Shown: piece by piece, positions 43,723 through 52,399 of the stretch
Layout: every line of letters starts with the position of its first letter
How positions within the stretch are numbered: position 1 is the first letter of the stretch
Source: an uncultured Selenomonas sp.
Lineage (GTDB): Bacteria > Bacillota > Negativicutes > Selenomonadales > Selenomonadaceae
NCBI GenBank assembly: GCA_900552565.1
Contig: USAK01000009.1
Coordinates: 1-58,461, forward strand
Reading direction: 5' to 3'
DNA length: 58,461 bases
Translations under genes and position numbers: made by a program
The notes under the pieces: model-generated
What the model saw: only the letters and a program-made list of their open reading frames with translations
Databases searched by the model: none
What the model was told of the DNA's origin: nothing

Positions 43723-44436
43723 TCAGTTCTTTTTCTTTGGTTTCGGACCTTCCTCATTGATTTCCGGTGCATCGAGCGGTACATGCTCGAGGAATTTCAC
43801 GCCGGAGAACATCGAGGATGCCTCGCCCTCGGCTTCCATGAGGTCTGCGCGCAGGACCATGTAGACATGGCCGATGGCGAAGACGATGATGAGCCAGGCA
43901 ACGATGTGATGGACCCAGTGCGTGACCATCTCGCCGCCGAGCACGACGTTGACCCAGCCAAACAGCGTGCCGCCGATGGCATTCGGCTCCGTCATGTAGT
44001 ACATCGCAAAACCCGTGAGGATCTCGATGAGGACCATGGCATAAAGTCCTGCATACGACGTACGTGCCAGCGGGTTGCGCAGATACGGGTCATGGCCCGG
44101 TTTCAGCAGCATGTAATGCAGTGCCACGTCAATCGTATCGCGGTAGAAATGGCCCTTCCAGACACGCGGGAACAGGCGGTCGCCCGGATAACGGATGTAG
44201 CCGTAAATGCGCAGGATGAAAGCTGCGCAGAAGGCAAACGCTGCGATGAAGTGAATGTTTCTTACCCAGTCCATGGACATGGATGTGTACGTCGGCTCAA
44301 TGCCCAGTACCGTCACTGGCTTCGTGATGAGCAAGCCGGTAATGAACAGCGTAACGATGGCCAGCACCATGATCCAATGGAACATCCGCAGGAACGGACT
44401 GAACAGGTAGTAGACTTTTCGTTTTTCTTCTTTCAT
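43723..44436 (-). CDS. [NiFe]-hydrogenase cytochrome b subunit
   Basis: 237 residues from ATG 44436 (AAAGGAA 7 nt ahead; upstream codons are not supported). Four to five membrane helices with heme-ligand His in RMFHWIMV, HFIAAFAF and HWVHHIVAWLIIVFAIGHVYMV. It takes electrons from the small subunit to the quinone pool, making the enzyme a membrane-bound respiratory uptake hydrogenase. A charged C-terminal tail ends in PKPKKKN. Confidence 0.93.
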   Translation of the reverse strand: MKEEKRKVYYLFSPFLRMFHWIMVLAIVTLFITGLLITKPVTVLGIEPTYTSMSMDWVRNIHFIAAFAFCAAFILRIYGYIRYPGDRLFPRVWKGHFYRDTIDVALHYMLLKPGHDPYLRNPLARTSYAGLYAMVLIEILTGFAMYYMTEPNAIGGTLFGWVNVVLGGEMVTHWVHHIVAWLIIVFAIGHVYMVLRADLMEAEGEASSMFSGVKFLEHVPLDAPEINEEGPKPKKKN

Positions 44437-44471
44437 TCTACTATTCCTTTCTTTTCCAGCTGAATCCCGGC

Positions 44472-46385
44472 TCACTTCTCAACGTGCGTGCCGGAATACG
44501 GATCCGTAGTGATGACATTGATCTTCTCGCCCTTGGCATTGAACATATGCGTTGCGCAGGCCATGCACGGGTCGAAGGAACGAACGACTTTGACAATCTC
44601 GAGCGGCTTGTCAGGAATCTTGACCTGCGTGTCCATCATGGCCTTCTCATAAGCGCCATGACCGGCTTCATCGTCACGCGGGCAGGCGTTCCACGTCGTC
44701 GGTACGACGGCCTGGTAGTTGTCAACCTTGCCGTTCTTGATGACGACATAGTGGGAAAGAGCACCGCGCGGAGCCTCGTAGAGGCCAACGCCCTTGCAGT
44801 CTTTCGGCCACGTCGACGGGTCCCATTTCTCCATGTTCGCCGTCTTCGTATCGCCCGACTTGATGTTGGCGATGAGTTTGTCGAAGAAGAACTTGTTGAT
44901 TTCAGCATTGAGCTGGCAGTCGAGGCCGCGGGCAGCCGTACGGCCGACCATCGTCGGCAGCCAGACTTCCGGTGCGAGGTTCAGGACCTTCGAGACTGCA
45001 TCGATCTGGTCGAGCATCATCTTCTCAGCCCAGGTCGGCTCACCGAGCATGCCTTTCTTGGCTTTCGTGTAAATGATGATGTAACGGGCGAGAGGACCAA
45101 CCTCGCAGACTTTGCCGCGCCATTTCGGCGTCTTAAGCCAGGAGTATTTGCCGGTCTCATTGAGGGCCTTCCAGTCCGTCGGCGTACCTTCCTTCGGGCC
45201 CGTGAACTTCGGTGCCGTGACACCATCCCACGGATTGCGGTCTTTCTGGCCGCCCGACGGATACTCGTACCAGGAATGCTCAACGCCTTCCGTAAGTACC
45301 TCTGGGTCATTGAGGTCTTCCTCATTAATCTCATAGACCTTTGCCGCGTCAATGCCCTTGCCGAAGTCCTCGACAACGCCGTTCGTGCGGATGAGCAGGT
45401 TCTTGAAGAAGTCGCCATTCGACGTGCCCGTAAACGGCTCAATCGGATAAGAACCGTAGCCAATGACGCGTTCTTTGGCAAGTCCGCCGCCGTCTACGCG
45501 GCCAGCCTTGACATAAGCTGCACCGATGGCGAGGACGTCCGGAACATAATAGTTATTGACCAGCGTGCGGCCGAGGTTGATGGCGCGGTCAACGATGCCA
45601 AGACGGGCCGTGTTGACCGGAGCGTTGCCATCTTCCAGCGAAATAGAGCACGGCATACCGCCGACAACATAGTGCGGATGCGGGTTCTTGCCGCCGAAGA
45701 TGACCTGCGGCGTAACGAGGTCGCGGTGCTTATCGAGCATCTCGAGGTAATGAGCAATGGCCATGAGATGAACCTCAGGCGGCAGCAGCTTGTAGTCCGG
45801 ATGATCCCACCAGTTGGCGGAGAAGATACCGAGCTGGCCGCTCTCGACGATGGCCTGTACCTTGTTCTTGATTTCAGCGAAATACTGCGGCGTAGCAGCC
45901 GGGAAATCGTGGTCGTATGCTTCCGTTACCGAAGCGCCCGGAGCGCGGAACGGCAGTTTATAAGCATTGAGCACCGTATTCTGCAGGTTAGCCGTAGCAA
46001 CAGGGTCTGCTGCAAGGGCCTCAACCGGGCTGACCCAGTCAAGCGCATGCAGATGATAGAAATGGACGATATGGTCCTGGACCGTCAGCGTGGCGGCCAT
46101 GATATTGCGGATGTAGTTGGCGTTCTTCGGGATCTTGATGCCGAGAGCATCTTCAACAGCACGCAGGGCACCAAGTGCATGGGCACTCGTGCAGACGCCG
46201 CAGATACGCTGGATATAAGCCCAGGCATCGCGCGGATCACGGTCTTTCATGACGAGCTCAAGGCCGCGCCATGCCGTACCAGAGGAAAGTGCATCGGTTA
46301 CTTTGCCCGTGCTCTCGTCGACCTGCACTTCAACGCGCAGATGACCTTCAATTCGTGTGATTGGATCTACTACTACGTGTTTCAT
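44472..46385 (-). CDS. [NiFe]-hydrogenase large subunit
   Basis: 637 residues, group 1 size. The N-terminal Ni-binding pair is in RICGVCTSAHALG near residue 60, the C-terminal pair in DPCMACATH near residue 606. The last 24 residues, beginning MFNAKGE, form the tail removed after Ni insertion by the protease encoded downstream. It oxidises H2. The ATG follows the small-subunit stop codon directly. It has no signal of its own and is carried across the membrane with the small subunit. Confidence 0.97.
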   Translation of the reverse strand: MKHVVVDPITRIEGHLRVEVQVDESTGKVTDALSSGTAWRGLELVMKDRDPRDAWAYIQRICGVCTSAHALGALRAVEDALGIKIPKNANYIRNIMAATLTVQDHIVHFYHLHALDWVSPVEALAADPVATANLQNTVLNAYKLPFRAPGASVTEAYDHDFPAATPQYFAEIKNKVQAIVESGQLGIFSANWWDHPDYKLLPPEVHLMAIAHYLEMLDKHRDLVTPQVIFGGKNPHPHYVVGGMPCSISLEDGNAPVNTARLGIVDRAINLGRTLVNNYYVPDVLAIGAAYVKAGRVDGGGLAKERVIGYGSYPIEPFTGTSNGDFFKNLLIRTNGVVEDFGKGIDAAKVYEINEEDLNDPEVLTEGVEHSWYEYPSGGQKDRNPWDGVTAPKFTGPKEGTPTDWKALNETGKYSWLKTPKWRGKVCEVGPLARYIIIYTKAKKGMLGEPTWAEKMMLDQIDAVSKVLNLAPEVWLPTMVGRTAARGLDCQLNAEINKFFFDKLIANIKSGDTKTANMEKWDPSTWPKDCKGVGLYEAPRGALSHYVVIKNGKVDNYQAVVPTTWNACPRDDEAGHGAYEKAMMDTQVKIPDKPLEIVKVVRSFDPCMACATHMFNAKGEKINVITTDPYSGTHVEK

Positions 46386-47480
46386 TTATTTGTTCACCTG
46401 CTCCCCGTTCTCTTCCTTAGCGGCTTCACGTTTTTTCTTCTGTACAACGCTGGCAGCGGCATGTGCGGCTACGCCGACAGCCGTGACGGCAGCGAGGCCG
46501 GCACCAATCTTATCGACATCACCGAGCGGCGGTGCAAATTTCGGCAGACGCTCGCTCATGTTGCCCTCATCCCAGAAGTTGGCATTCGAGCAGCCGATGC
46601 ACGGTGCCCCCGACTGAATCGGATAGCTCATGCCCTGGAACCAGCGCATATTGCCGCAGGAGTTGTACGTCTCAGGTCCGCGGCAGCCGAGCTTGTAGAG
46701 GCACCAGCCAGCCTTCGAGCCTTCATCGTCGAAGCTCTCAGCGAACATACCGGCATCGAAGAACGGACGGCGGTAGCACGTATCATGGATGCGGTTGCCG
46801 TAGAACTGTTTCGGACGGCCCTGGCCATCGAGCGGCGGCACCGTGCCGAAGAGGGCAACGTGCATGATGACGCCTGTCATGACCTCAGGAATCGGCGGGC
46901 AGCCCGGTACATTGACGACCGGAGTCTTGCCCGTGAAGTGCGAGATACCCGAAGAGCCCGTCGGGTTCGGGTTGGCAGCCTGGATGCCGCCGGAAACGGC
47001 GCAGGTGCCGTAAGCGATGACTGCAGCAGCATTCTCTGCAGCGCGCTGCAGCGTATGCGTGAACGGATGACCGCCGCTCATGCAGTAGACGCCATTGTCT
47101 TTCGTGCAGGCAGCACCCTCGACAGCGAGGATATACTGGCCCTTGTACTTCTGAATCGTCTCTTCGAGATGTGCCTCGAACGGCTCGCCGCTGGCAGCGG
47201 AAAGCAGATGGTCGTACTCGAGAGCAACCTGGCTCAGGATGACATCCGAAGCATACGGGGAACCGGAACGGATGAACGATTCGTCACAGCCCGTGCACTC
47301 ATGTCCATGAATCCAGATGACGACCGGCAGCGGTTTTTTCTCGGCAGCCTCGACGACCTTCGACAATTTGTCTGTGCTCAGGCCCATCAGAGACGTCAGT
47401 GCTACGCAGCCCTTGACAAAGCTGCGGCGGCTCATGCCTTTTCTGAGATATACATCCCACATACTCTCCCGTTTGTCCAC
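46386..47480 (-). CDS. [NiFe]-hydrogenase small subunit with Tat signal
   Basis: 364 residues starting with GTG 47480 (GAGGAGG 7 nt ahead). The Tat signal is MSRRSFVKGC near residues 16-25. Iron-sulfur ligands: HECTGC (proximal cluster), GCPPIPE, CYRRPFFDAG, GWCLYKLGCRGP and APCIGCS. A C-terminal hydrophobic segment (about 325-345) followed by KKKREAAKEE anchors it in the membrane near cytochrome b. First gene of the operon. Confidence 0.97.
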   Translation of the reverse strand: MDKRESMWDVYLRKGMSRRSFVKGCVALTSLMGLSTDKLSKVVEAAEKKPLPVVIWIHGHECTGCDESFIRSGSPYASDVILSQVALEYDHLLSAASGEPFEAHLEETIQKYKGQYILAVEGAACTKDNGVYCMSGGHPFTHTLQRAAENAAAVIAYGTCAVSGGIQAANPNPTGSSGISHFTGKTPVVNVPGCPPIPEVMTGVIMHVALFGTVPPLDGQGRPKQFYGNRIHDTCYRRPFFDAGMFAESFDDEGSKAGWCLYKLGCRGPETYNSCGNMRWFQGMSYPIQSGAPCIGCSNANFWDEGNMSERLPKFAPPLGDVDKIGAGLAAVTAVGVAAHAAASVVQKKKREAAKEENGEQVNK

Positions 47481-47591
47481 TTTTTTACCTCCTCATTAAT
47501 CCTTGCGGATCTCGTGCGGCTCCTTTGATAAGGGCGGCTCGTTTCCCTTATCGGCAGAAGGCAGACGCATAATTGTGGCTTCTCTTATTCT

Positions 47592-47708
47592 ATTATACGC
47601 TGAATAGTTCAAAATATCTACGTCTATTATCACATAGAATCATTATAAATTCTATTGATGGCTTGACATAAATAAGAGGCGCAAATATATTAATAAATAG
47701 TATTTATT
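47592..47708 (-). promoter_or_regulatory. Hydrogenase promoter region with palindromes
   Basis: The minus strand has TATAAT (47592-47597) without a recognisable -35, as in activator-dependent promoters. Upstream lie TCTAT-N6-ATAGA (47623-47638), centred near -45, and a perfect 17-bp palindrome AATAAATA-G-TATTTATT (47692-47708). The remainder of the A+T-rich gap 47481-47837 holds no gene. Confidence 0.5.
47663..47691 (+). promoter_or_regulatory. Possible divergent plus-strand promoter
   Basis: TTGACA (47663-47668), 17-nt spacer, TATATT (47686-47691), pointing toward the tRNA gene about 190 nt away. It may arise by chance in A+T-rich DNA. Confidence 0.35.
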
Positions 47709-47837
47709 CAGCATATATATTCTATAACGATTATGTTGTTGTTCGCGGCGGACATATGTTTTTCCTGCTTCATTTCCCGTTTTTTCATTCTTTTTCCTGA
47801 TGATTCCTATAGAAATTCCGAATCACCGCAAAAAAAC

Positions 47838-47866
47838 TTGAAAATCCCATCCAATCGCGTTATACT
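47838..47866 (+). promoter_or_regulatory. tRNA-Ala promoter
   Basis: TTGAAA (47838-47843), 17-nt spacer, TATACT (47861-47866). Transcription would begin about 6 nt before the mature tRNA. Confidence 0.75.
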
Positions 47867-47878
47867 GGAACTTGTCTT

Positions 47879-47954
47879 GGGGACGTAGCTCAGCTGGGAG
47901 AGCGTTCGGTTCGCATCCGAGAGGTCGAGGGTTCAATCCCCTTCGTCTCCACCA
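47879..47954 (+). tRNA. tRNA-Ala(CGC)
   Basis: 76 nt with a full cloverleaf and encoded CCA. Acceptor GGGGACG pairs with CGTCTCC and contains the G3-U70 pair that marks alanine tRNAs. The anticodon loop TTCGCAT gives CGC, reading GCG. The D arm is GCTC/GAGC and the T arm GAGGG/CCCTT. Confidence 0.95.
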
Positions 47955-47967
47955 AGATGAACATGCA

Positions 47968-47993
47968 AAGCAGGCCGTCAGCCTGCTTTTTTT
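47968..47993 (+). terminator. Terminator of the tRNA gene
   Basis: Stem AAGCAGGC / GCCTGCTT with a 5-nt loop, running into T7. Confidence 0.88.
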
Positions 47994-48025
47994 ATGCCCG
48001 CTTGCCGCTTTGAAATTCATGACCA

Positions 48026-48054
48026 TTGACTTCGCCCTGTATCAGTGTTATGCT
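48026..48054 (+). promoter_or_regulatory. Promoter of the 116-residue protein gene
   Basis: TTGACT (48026-48031), 17-nt spacer, TATGCT (48049-48054), leader of about 45 nt. Confidence 0.6.
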
Positions 48055-48107
48055 TATGTTGTAATAAAGTTATACACATCATTATTTCATCAGAAAGGAA
48101 GATTGTT

Positions 48108-48458
48108 ATGACCAAGGAAGAAGTACTCGCACATGTCAAGGGTGTTGCCGAAGCACCGAGCGTTTATGCCGGCCTTAAGAACGTCGCCGAGGAATATCTT
48201 GCTTCTGTCGGCACGGCCAAGGAAAAAGACGAGGCAAAAAAGCTCATTGCTGCCCTCAAGGAATGCGTCTGCAGCATCGACGATGTCATCCCGTTCTTTG
48301 ATTCCGAGAAAGCAAAAGAAGTCTTTGGTGCCGAGCAGGCTGCGGCCATGAGCAAAAAGGCCCATGAGGTCAAGGCTGCCGGCGGCGACACCTGCTTCTG
48401 CCCGGCCTGCACGAACGGCAAATTCGTCCTCGACCATCAGGACCTGCTGCTGAACTGA
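48108..48458 (+). CDS. Small acidic helical protein with a C-terminal CxCxxC motif
   Basis: 116 residues from ATG 48108 with AAGGAAG 6 nt ahead; the frame is open 21 codons further but without RBS. The protein is mostly alpha-helical (TKEEVLAHVKGV, YAGLKNVAEEYLAS, EKDEAKKLIAALKECV) and ends with TCFCPACTNGKFVLDHQD, a likely metal site. I do not recognise a characterised family. It is a monocistronic gene with its own promoter and terminator. No signal peptide. Confidence 0.8.
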   Translation: MTKEEVLAHVKGVAEAPSVYAGLKNVAEEYLASVGTAKEKDEAKKLIAALKECVCSIDDVIPFFDSEKAKEVFGAEQAAAMSKKAHEVKAAGGDTCFCPACTNGKFVLDHQDLLLN

Positions 48459-48492
48459 AACTCTATATACGGCTGATTTCATCATAAAAAAG

Positions 48493-48524
48493 AGGCTGAC
48501 CGCGAAGGTCAGCCTTTCTTTTTT
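48493..48524. terminator. Bidirectional terminator
   Basis: Stem AGGCTGACC (48493-48501) with GGTCAGCCT (48507-48515), T-runs on both sides, shared by the converging 116-residue gene and the phosphohexomutase gene. Confidence 0.88.
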
Positions 48525-48541
48525 CCTACTAAATACGGATA

Positions 48542-50050
48542 TCAGTCTTTAAAAACGCTCATATCGAGGCTCGTGAAGCCCTTGAGGAATTCCTGCACTT
48601 TGGCAGCAATCTCGGCCACGCCGCCTTTTTTGCGGCTCTCGATATTGAGCGGCATCTGCGGGTCATGCAGGCTCATGCGCAAAAGGGCCCAGCCATCCGG
48701 GAATACGAGGCGGACACCCTCGTACGACGGCTTAGCCGCGCGGATGCCGGCTTCGGCTGCGCGTTCCTCAAACACCTTGAGGACATTGGCACCATAGCCG
48801 CGGAAATCTTCCTCGCCCATGATTTTCATGCGGAATTCACGGCTCTCGACCGGTTCGCCGAGATTCTTGACGAGGTCGCTGAGATGGCGTCCTTTTGCCT
48901 TGGCCTTGGCTGCAGCAATGAGCAGCTTGACGGCGAGATACGCACCATCGTCGAGGTAATAGTTCTCAGAAAGCGCACCGTGACCGCTCGTCTCGATGGC
49001 CAGCGGCGAAACCGTGCCCTCTTTGTTGAGCTCGATGCACTTGTCGATGACATTCTTATAGCCGCGTTTATAGCGCAGATGCTTGAGACCGAGCTCGCCC
49101 TGCAGGAATTCCGTGAGCTCATCGCTCGTGACGGAATCCGTGACAATCGTGCTGCCCGGATAATCCGGCGCGAGGATGGCAGCCATCATGGCAATCAGGG
49201 CATTGCGGCTGATTTCTTTGCCGTTCTTGAGCACGGCGCTCATGCGGTCGACATCGGTATCGAAAATCAGGCCGAGGTCCGCGTGGCTGTCAAGCACGGC
49301 CTTGCGGATGGCCGCCATGGCCTGCTTGTTCTCCGGATTCGGGATATGATTTGGGAAATGGCCGTCCGGTTCGAGAAAGACGCTGCCCGACGTATCCGCG
49401 CCGAGACGTCCGAGGACCTGCGTCGCAAAGAAGCCGCCCGCGCCGTTGCCGGCGTCGACGACGACGTGCATGCCCTTGAGCGGCGTATCGCCCATATGGA
49501 GCGCCGCGCGGATTTTCTTGCGCAGATGATGGCAGTAACGGTCGATGAGGTTGTATTTCTGAACCTTTGTCAAATCGCCCTTAACCTCGGGATTGCGTGC
49601 CGCCGCTTCGAGGATAGCGAGGATGTCTTCATGCTCTACGCCGCCGTCTTTCGTGAAGAACTTGAGGCCGTTGCGATTGAACGGCAGGTGGCTGGCCGTA
49701 ATCATGATGGAGCCGTCCATCTTCGTCTCCGGGAAGACGATGGACATGAACATCGACGGCGTCGAAGCCAGACCGCAGTCGACCGTCACGACGCCCGCAT
49801 ACGTCAGGGCCTCGAGTACAGCATCCTTGAGCATCGGCGCCGAAAGGCGTGAGTCATGGCCGACGGCAATGCGCAAGTCCTTGATTTTCTTGCCCGTCTT
49901 CTGGGACAGAAAATCGAGGAAACCGCTCGTGATGCGGTTGGCTGCTTCAGCATTGAGTGTCACCGGCTCATCGGCCACGCCCTCAATCGCGACGCCGCGC
50001 ACATCACTGCCGTTGGCAAGTTTCAACAAGTTCTTTTCGGATATCGGCAT
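48542..50050 (-). CDS. Phosphomannomutase/phosphoglucomutase
   Basis: 502 residues from ATG 50050 (GAGGGGG 7 nt ahead). Alpha-D-phosphohexomutase family: phosphoserine loop ITASHLPFNRNG near residue 125, Mg loop DTDVDRMS near residue 260, sugar loop ETSGHGAL near residue 355 and a C-terminal phosphate-binding domain. It interconverts 1- and 6-phosphates of mannose and glucose for glycan precursors. Single gene. Bifunctionality is typical of the family but not proven here. Confidence 0.92.
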   Translation of the reverse strand: MPISEKNLLKLANGSDVRGVAIEGVADEPVTLNAEAANRITSGFLDFLSQKTGKKIKDLRIAVGHDSRLSAPMLKDAVLEALTYAGVVTVDCGLASTPSMFMSIVFPETKMDGSIMITASHLPFNRNGLKFFTKDGGVEHEDILAILEAAARNPEVKGDLTKVQKYNLIDRYCHHLRKKIRAALHMGDTPLKGMHVVVDAGNGAGGFFATQVLGRLGADTSGSVFLEPDGHFPNHIPNPENKQAMAAIRKAVLDSHADLGLIFDTDVDRMSAVLKNGKEISRNALIAMMAAILAPDYPGSTIVTDSVTSDELTEFLQGELGLKHLRYKRGYKNVIDKCIELNKEGTVSPLAIETSGHGALSENYYLDDGAYLAVKLLIAAAKAKAKGRHLSDLVKNLGEPVESREFRMKIMGEEDFRGYGANVLKVFEERAAEAGIRAAKPSYEGVRLVFPDGWALLRMSLHDPQMPLNIESRKKGGVAEIAAKVQEFLKGFTSLDMSVFKD

Positions 50051-50147
50051 AGGATTACCCCCTCGCAAAATAATTGCTTATCATAGTATTGCTACTTAGT
50101 TTTATTCCATACGCCCTAAAGAAAATCCTGCCTGACCTGAAGAAAGC

Positions 50148-50182
50148 ACAAAAACAGGACCACAGCCAAGCTGTGGTCCTGT
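50148..50182 (-). terminator. Terminator of the OPT transporter gene
   Basis: A 13-bp stem ACAGGACCACAGC / GCTGTGGTCCTGT with a 3-nt loop, followed on the minus strand by TTTTTGTG. Confidence 0.9.
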
Positions 50183-50206
50183 TCATTATCTTCCTATAAT
50201 ATGAAA

Positions 50207-52249
50207 TCAATCGTTCTTGCCGCTCAGTACGACTTTCGAGAAAATCACGAGAGCCGCAGCAAAGACAGCGAGGCCGAGGTATTCTGCCGTATCGGCAAAA
50301 TCCTTGCCGACAATGGCGAGCGGTGCCTCAGAGCCGCCATTCGTAACCGAAGCAACGATGACGCCGGCCAGTACGACGCCGACGATGGATTCACCGACAA
50401 TCAGGCCCGAAGCAAAGAGCGTGCCGCGGCGGAAACCAGCTTTGGCCTTCTCTTCGCCCCATTTCTGCGTCATATGACGGCGCAGGAAATAGCCGAGGAC
50501 AGCACCGACAACCAGCGGCGTCTGTACCGACGGCGGCAGGTAAATGCCCATGCCGACAGCAAGCGGCGGCAGGCAGAGGCTGCGCGTATTGCGCTTGAGC
50601 ACCTGGTCCACGATGACGAGGACAACGCCGAGGCCAAGGCCGATGTAGATGTAGTTCCAAGCAAGCGTGCTCGAGAAGATACCCTGAGCAATCGTCGTCA
50701 TCAAGGCTGCCTGCGGTGCAGCGAGGGCCTGGCTCGGGTCCATATCCGGACGCGGCAGGGCGCCTGGGAAGCCGTAAGCCTGATAAAGCAGGTTGAGTAC
50801 CGGCGCAATGACGAGAGCACCGACAACGCAGCCGAGCAGCAGGGCAACCTGCTGGCGCCACGGCGTAGCGCCGACGAGATAGCCTGTCTTGAGGTCCTGC
50901 ATGTTATCGTTCGAAATGCAGGCAATGGCAACGATGATGGAAGTCGTAAAGATGGCCGTAGCCGTCGCGAACTTCTCGCCGCCCGGCAGCGCGAAAATGC
51001 CAAACGAAGAGCAGAGCGCGTACATGACGAGTGAAGCGACGATGATGGCCAGAATGCCGATACCGGAAATCGGGCTCGAGCTCGTGCCGACGAGGCCGGC
51101 CATGTAGGCGCAGGCCGCAGCGACGAAGAAGCCCATGAGCACGGCAACACCGACGCCGACGAACGTGAACGTCAGATTCTCAGAGACAGGCAGGCCTTCA
51201 GGACTGACAAATGCGTAGAAAATGCCGAGCAGGCCGGCAACCGTCAGGCAAAAGACCATAGCTACGCTCTGGATGCTCATATCGATATCCATGCGGTGCT
51301 TGCCTGTTTCCGCATCCGGCGTGTGCAGGGCAGCTAAGGACTCCTTGACACCGTCGATAACCGGACGGGCCAGCATGATGAGCGTCCATACAGCAGCAAC
51401 ACCCATGGCGCCGGCGCCGATGAGACGTACGCGCTCCTGATAGACCGAGCCCGCAAATTTCTGCAGCGTCATGCCATCCGGCACAGCGCTCGTAATCGTG
51501 TAGTACGGCACGAAGCCAGCCCAGGCAATCAGGATGCCGACGAGCATGGCAAGGCCGGCGGCGATGCCGATGAGGTAGCCGGCGCCGACGAGAGCCGTAG
51601 AATAGCCGAGCGGCAGCTGCGTCATGCCGCGGCCCACAGGAATCCAGAGCGAGAACTGCGAACCGAGAACCTGCAGGGCATTCGAGCAGAACGCAATGAT
51701 ACCGGCGAGGATACCGCCCGAAGCGATTTCCTTGACACCGGAGCCTTCCCCGCTCTCTTTGCCTTCTTTGGCATCCTTGCGCGACTGGCTGCCGACTTTA
51801 AGGATTTCGGCCGCAGCCACGCCTTCAGGATACGCGAGGTCGCTGTGCACGACCATCGCGCGGCGCAGCGGGATGGTGAACAGGACACCAAGGCAGCCGC
51901 CGCAGGCTGAGACGAGCAGCGTCTGCCAGAATTCGAAGCCCTGCCAGTAACCAATCATCAGCATGCCCGGAATGATAAAGATGATGGCTGACAGCGTACC
52001 AGCTGCCGAAGCCTGCGTCTGGACCATGTTGTTCTCAAGGATATTGGAATTTTTCGCCATCTTGAGCACGGCCATCGAGATGACCGCCGCCGGGATGGCC
52101 GACGAGAACGTCAGGCCGACCTTCAGTCCGAGGTAGACATTTGATGCCGTAAAAATGACAGTCAAAATGGCACCGAGAATCATGCCGCGGACCGTGAGCT
52201 CAGGCAGCCGCAGTTCGTGCCGCATGAACTCATTTTCTTCTTGTTTCAT
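50207..52249 (-). CDS. OPT-family oligopeptide (or metal-chelate) transporter
   Basis: 680 residues with about 15 membrane helices. The OPT signature region is seen near the start (GMILGAILTVIFTASNVYLGLKVG) and again in NDNMQDLKTGYLVGATPWRQQ near residue 455. AAAGGAG precedes the ATG by 8 nt. The family imports oligopeptides or peptide-metal complexes with protons; the substrate is not visible. Monocistronic, with a promoter and an operator-like repeat in the leader. Confidence 0.92.
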   Translation of the reverse strand: MKQEENEFMRHELRLPELTVRGMILGAILTVIFTASNVYLGLKVGLTFSSAIPAAVISMAVLKMAKNSNILENNMVQTQASAAGTLSAIIFIIPGMLMIGYWQGFEFWQTLLVSACGGCLGVLFTIPLRRAMVVHSDLAYPEGVAAAEILKVGSQSRKDAKEGKESGEGSGVKEIASGGILAGIIAFCSNALQVLGSQFSLWIPVGRGMTQLPLGYSTALVGAGYLIGIAAGLAMLVGILIAWAGFVPYYTITSAVPDGMTLQKFAGSVYQERVRLIGAGAMGVAAVWTLIMLARPVIDGVKESLAALHTPDAETGKHRMDIDMSIQSVAMVFCLTVAGLLGIFYAFVSPEGLPVSENLTFTFVGVGVAVLMGFFVAAACAYMAGLVGTSSSPISGIGILAIIVASLVMYALCSSFGIFALPGGEKFATATAIFTTSIIVAIACISNDNMQDLKTGYLVGATPWRQQVALLLGCVVGALVIAPVLNLLYQAYGFPGALPRPDMDPSQALAAPQAALMTTIAQGIFSSTLAWNYIYIGLGLGVVLVIVDQVLKRNTRSLCLPPLAVGMGIYLPPSVQTPLVVGAVLGYFLRRHMTQKWGEEKAKAGFRRGTLFASGLIVGESIVGVVLAGVIVASVTNGGSEAPLAIVGKDFADTAEYLGLAVFAAALVIFSKVVLSGKND

Positions 52250-52278
52250 GATAAATGCTCCTTTGCAGGATTTTTATT

Positions 52279-52339
52279 TTTGTGCACGATGAGTGTACAA
52301 ACACATTAGCTATTATATCACATATTTATGACATGTAAA
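52279..52339 (-). promoter_or_regulatory. OPT promoter with leader inverted repeat
   Basis: Minus strand: TTTACA (52334-52339), 16-nt spacer, TATAAT (52312-52317) with TG ahead. Just downstream lies TTTGTgCAC-GATGA-GTGtACAAA (52279-52301), 8 of 9 arm positions paired, placed to block a polymerase. Confidence 0.65.
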
Positions 52340-52365
52340 CTTTCAGTAAAATGTATACATATCAT

Positions 52366-52399
52366 AAAAAAGTCCTGCCGTCGCTCAGGACAGCAGGAC
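52366..52399 (-). terminator. Terminator overlapping the TauE-like gene end
   Basis: Arms GTCCTGC (52372-52378) and GCAGGAC (52393-52399), followed on the minus strand by TTTTTTATG. The gene stop codon lies in the loop. Confidence 0.75.

Noticed and set aside
44484..47528. 1014-codon open frame opposite the hydrogenase genes
   Set aside because: It spans both structural genes antisense, has no motif, and the opposite strand encodes canonical hydrogenase subunits.
47823..48026. 67-codon frame across the tRNA gene
   Set aside because: Typical false protein made by translating a tRNA antisense.
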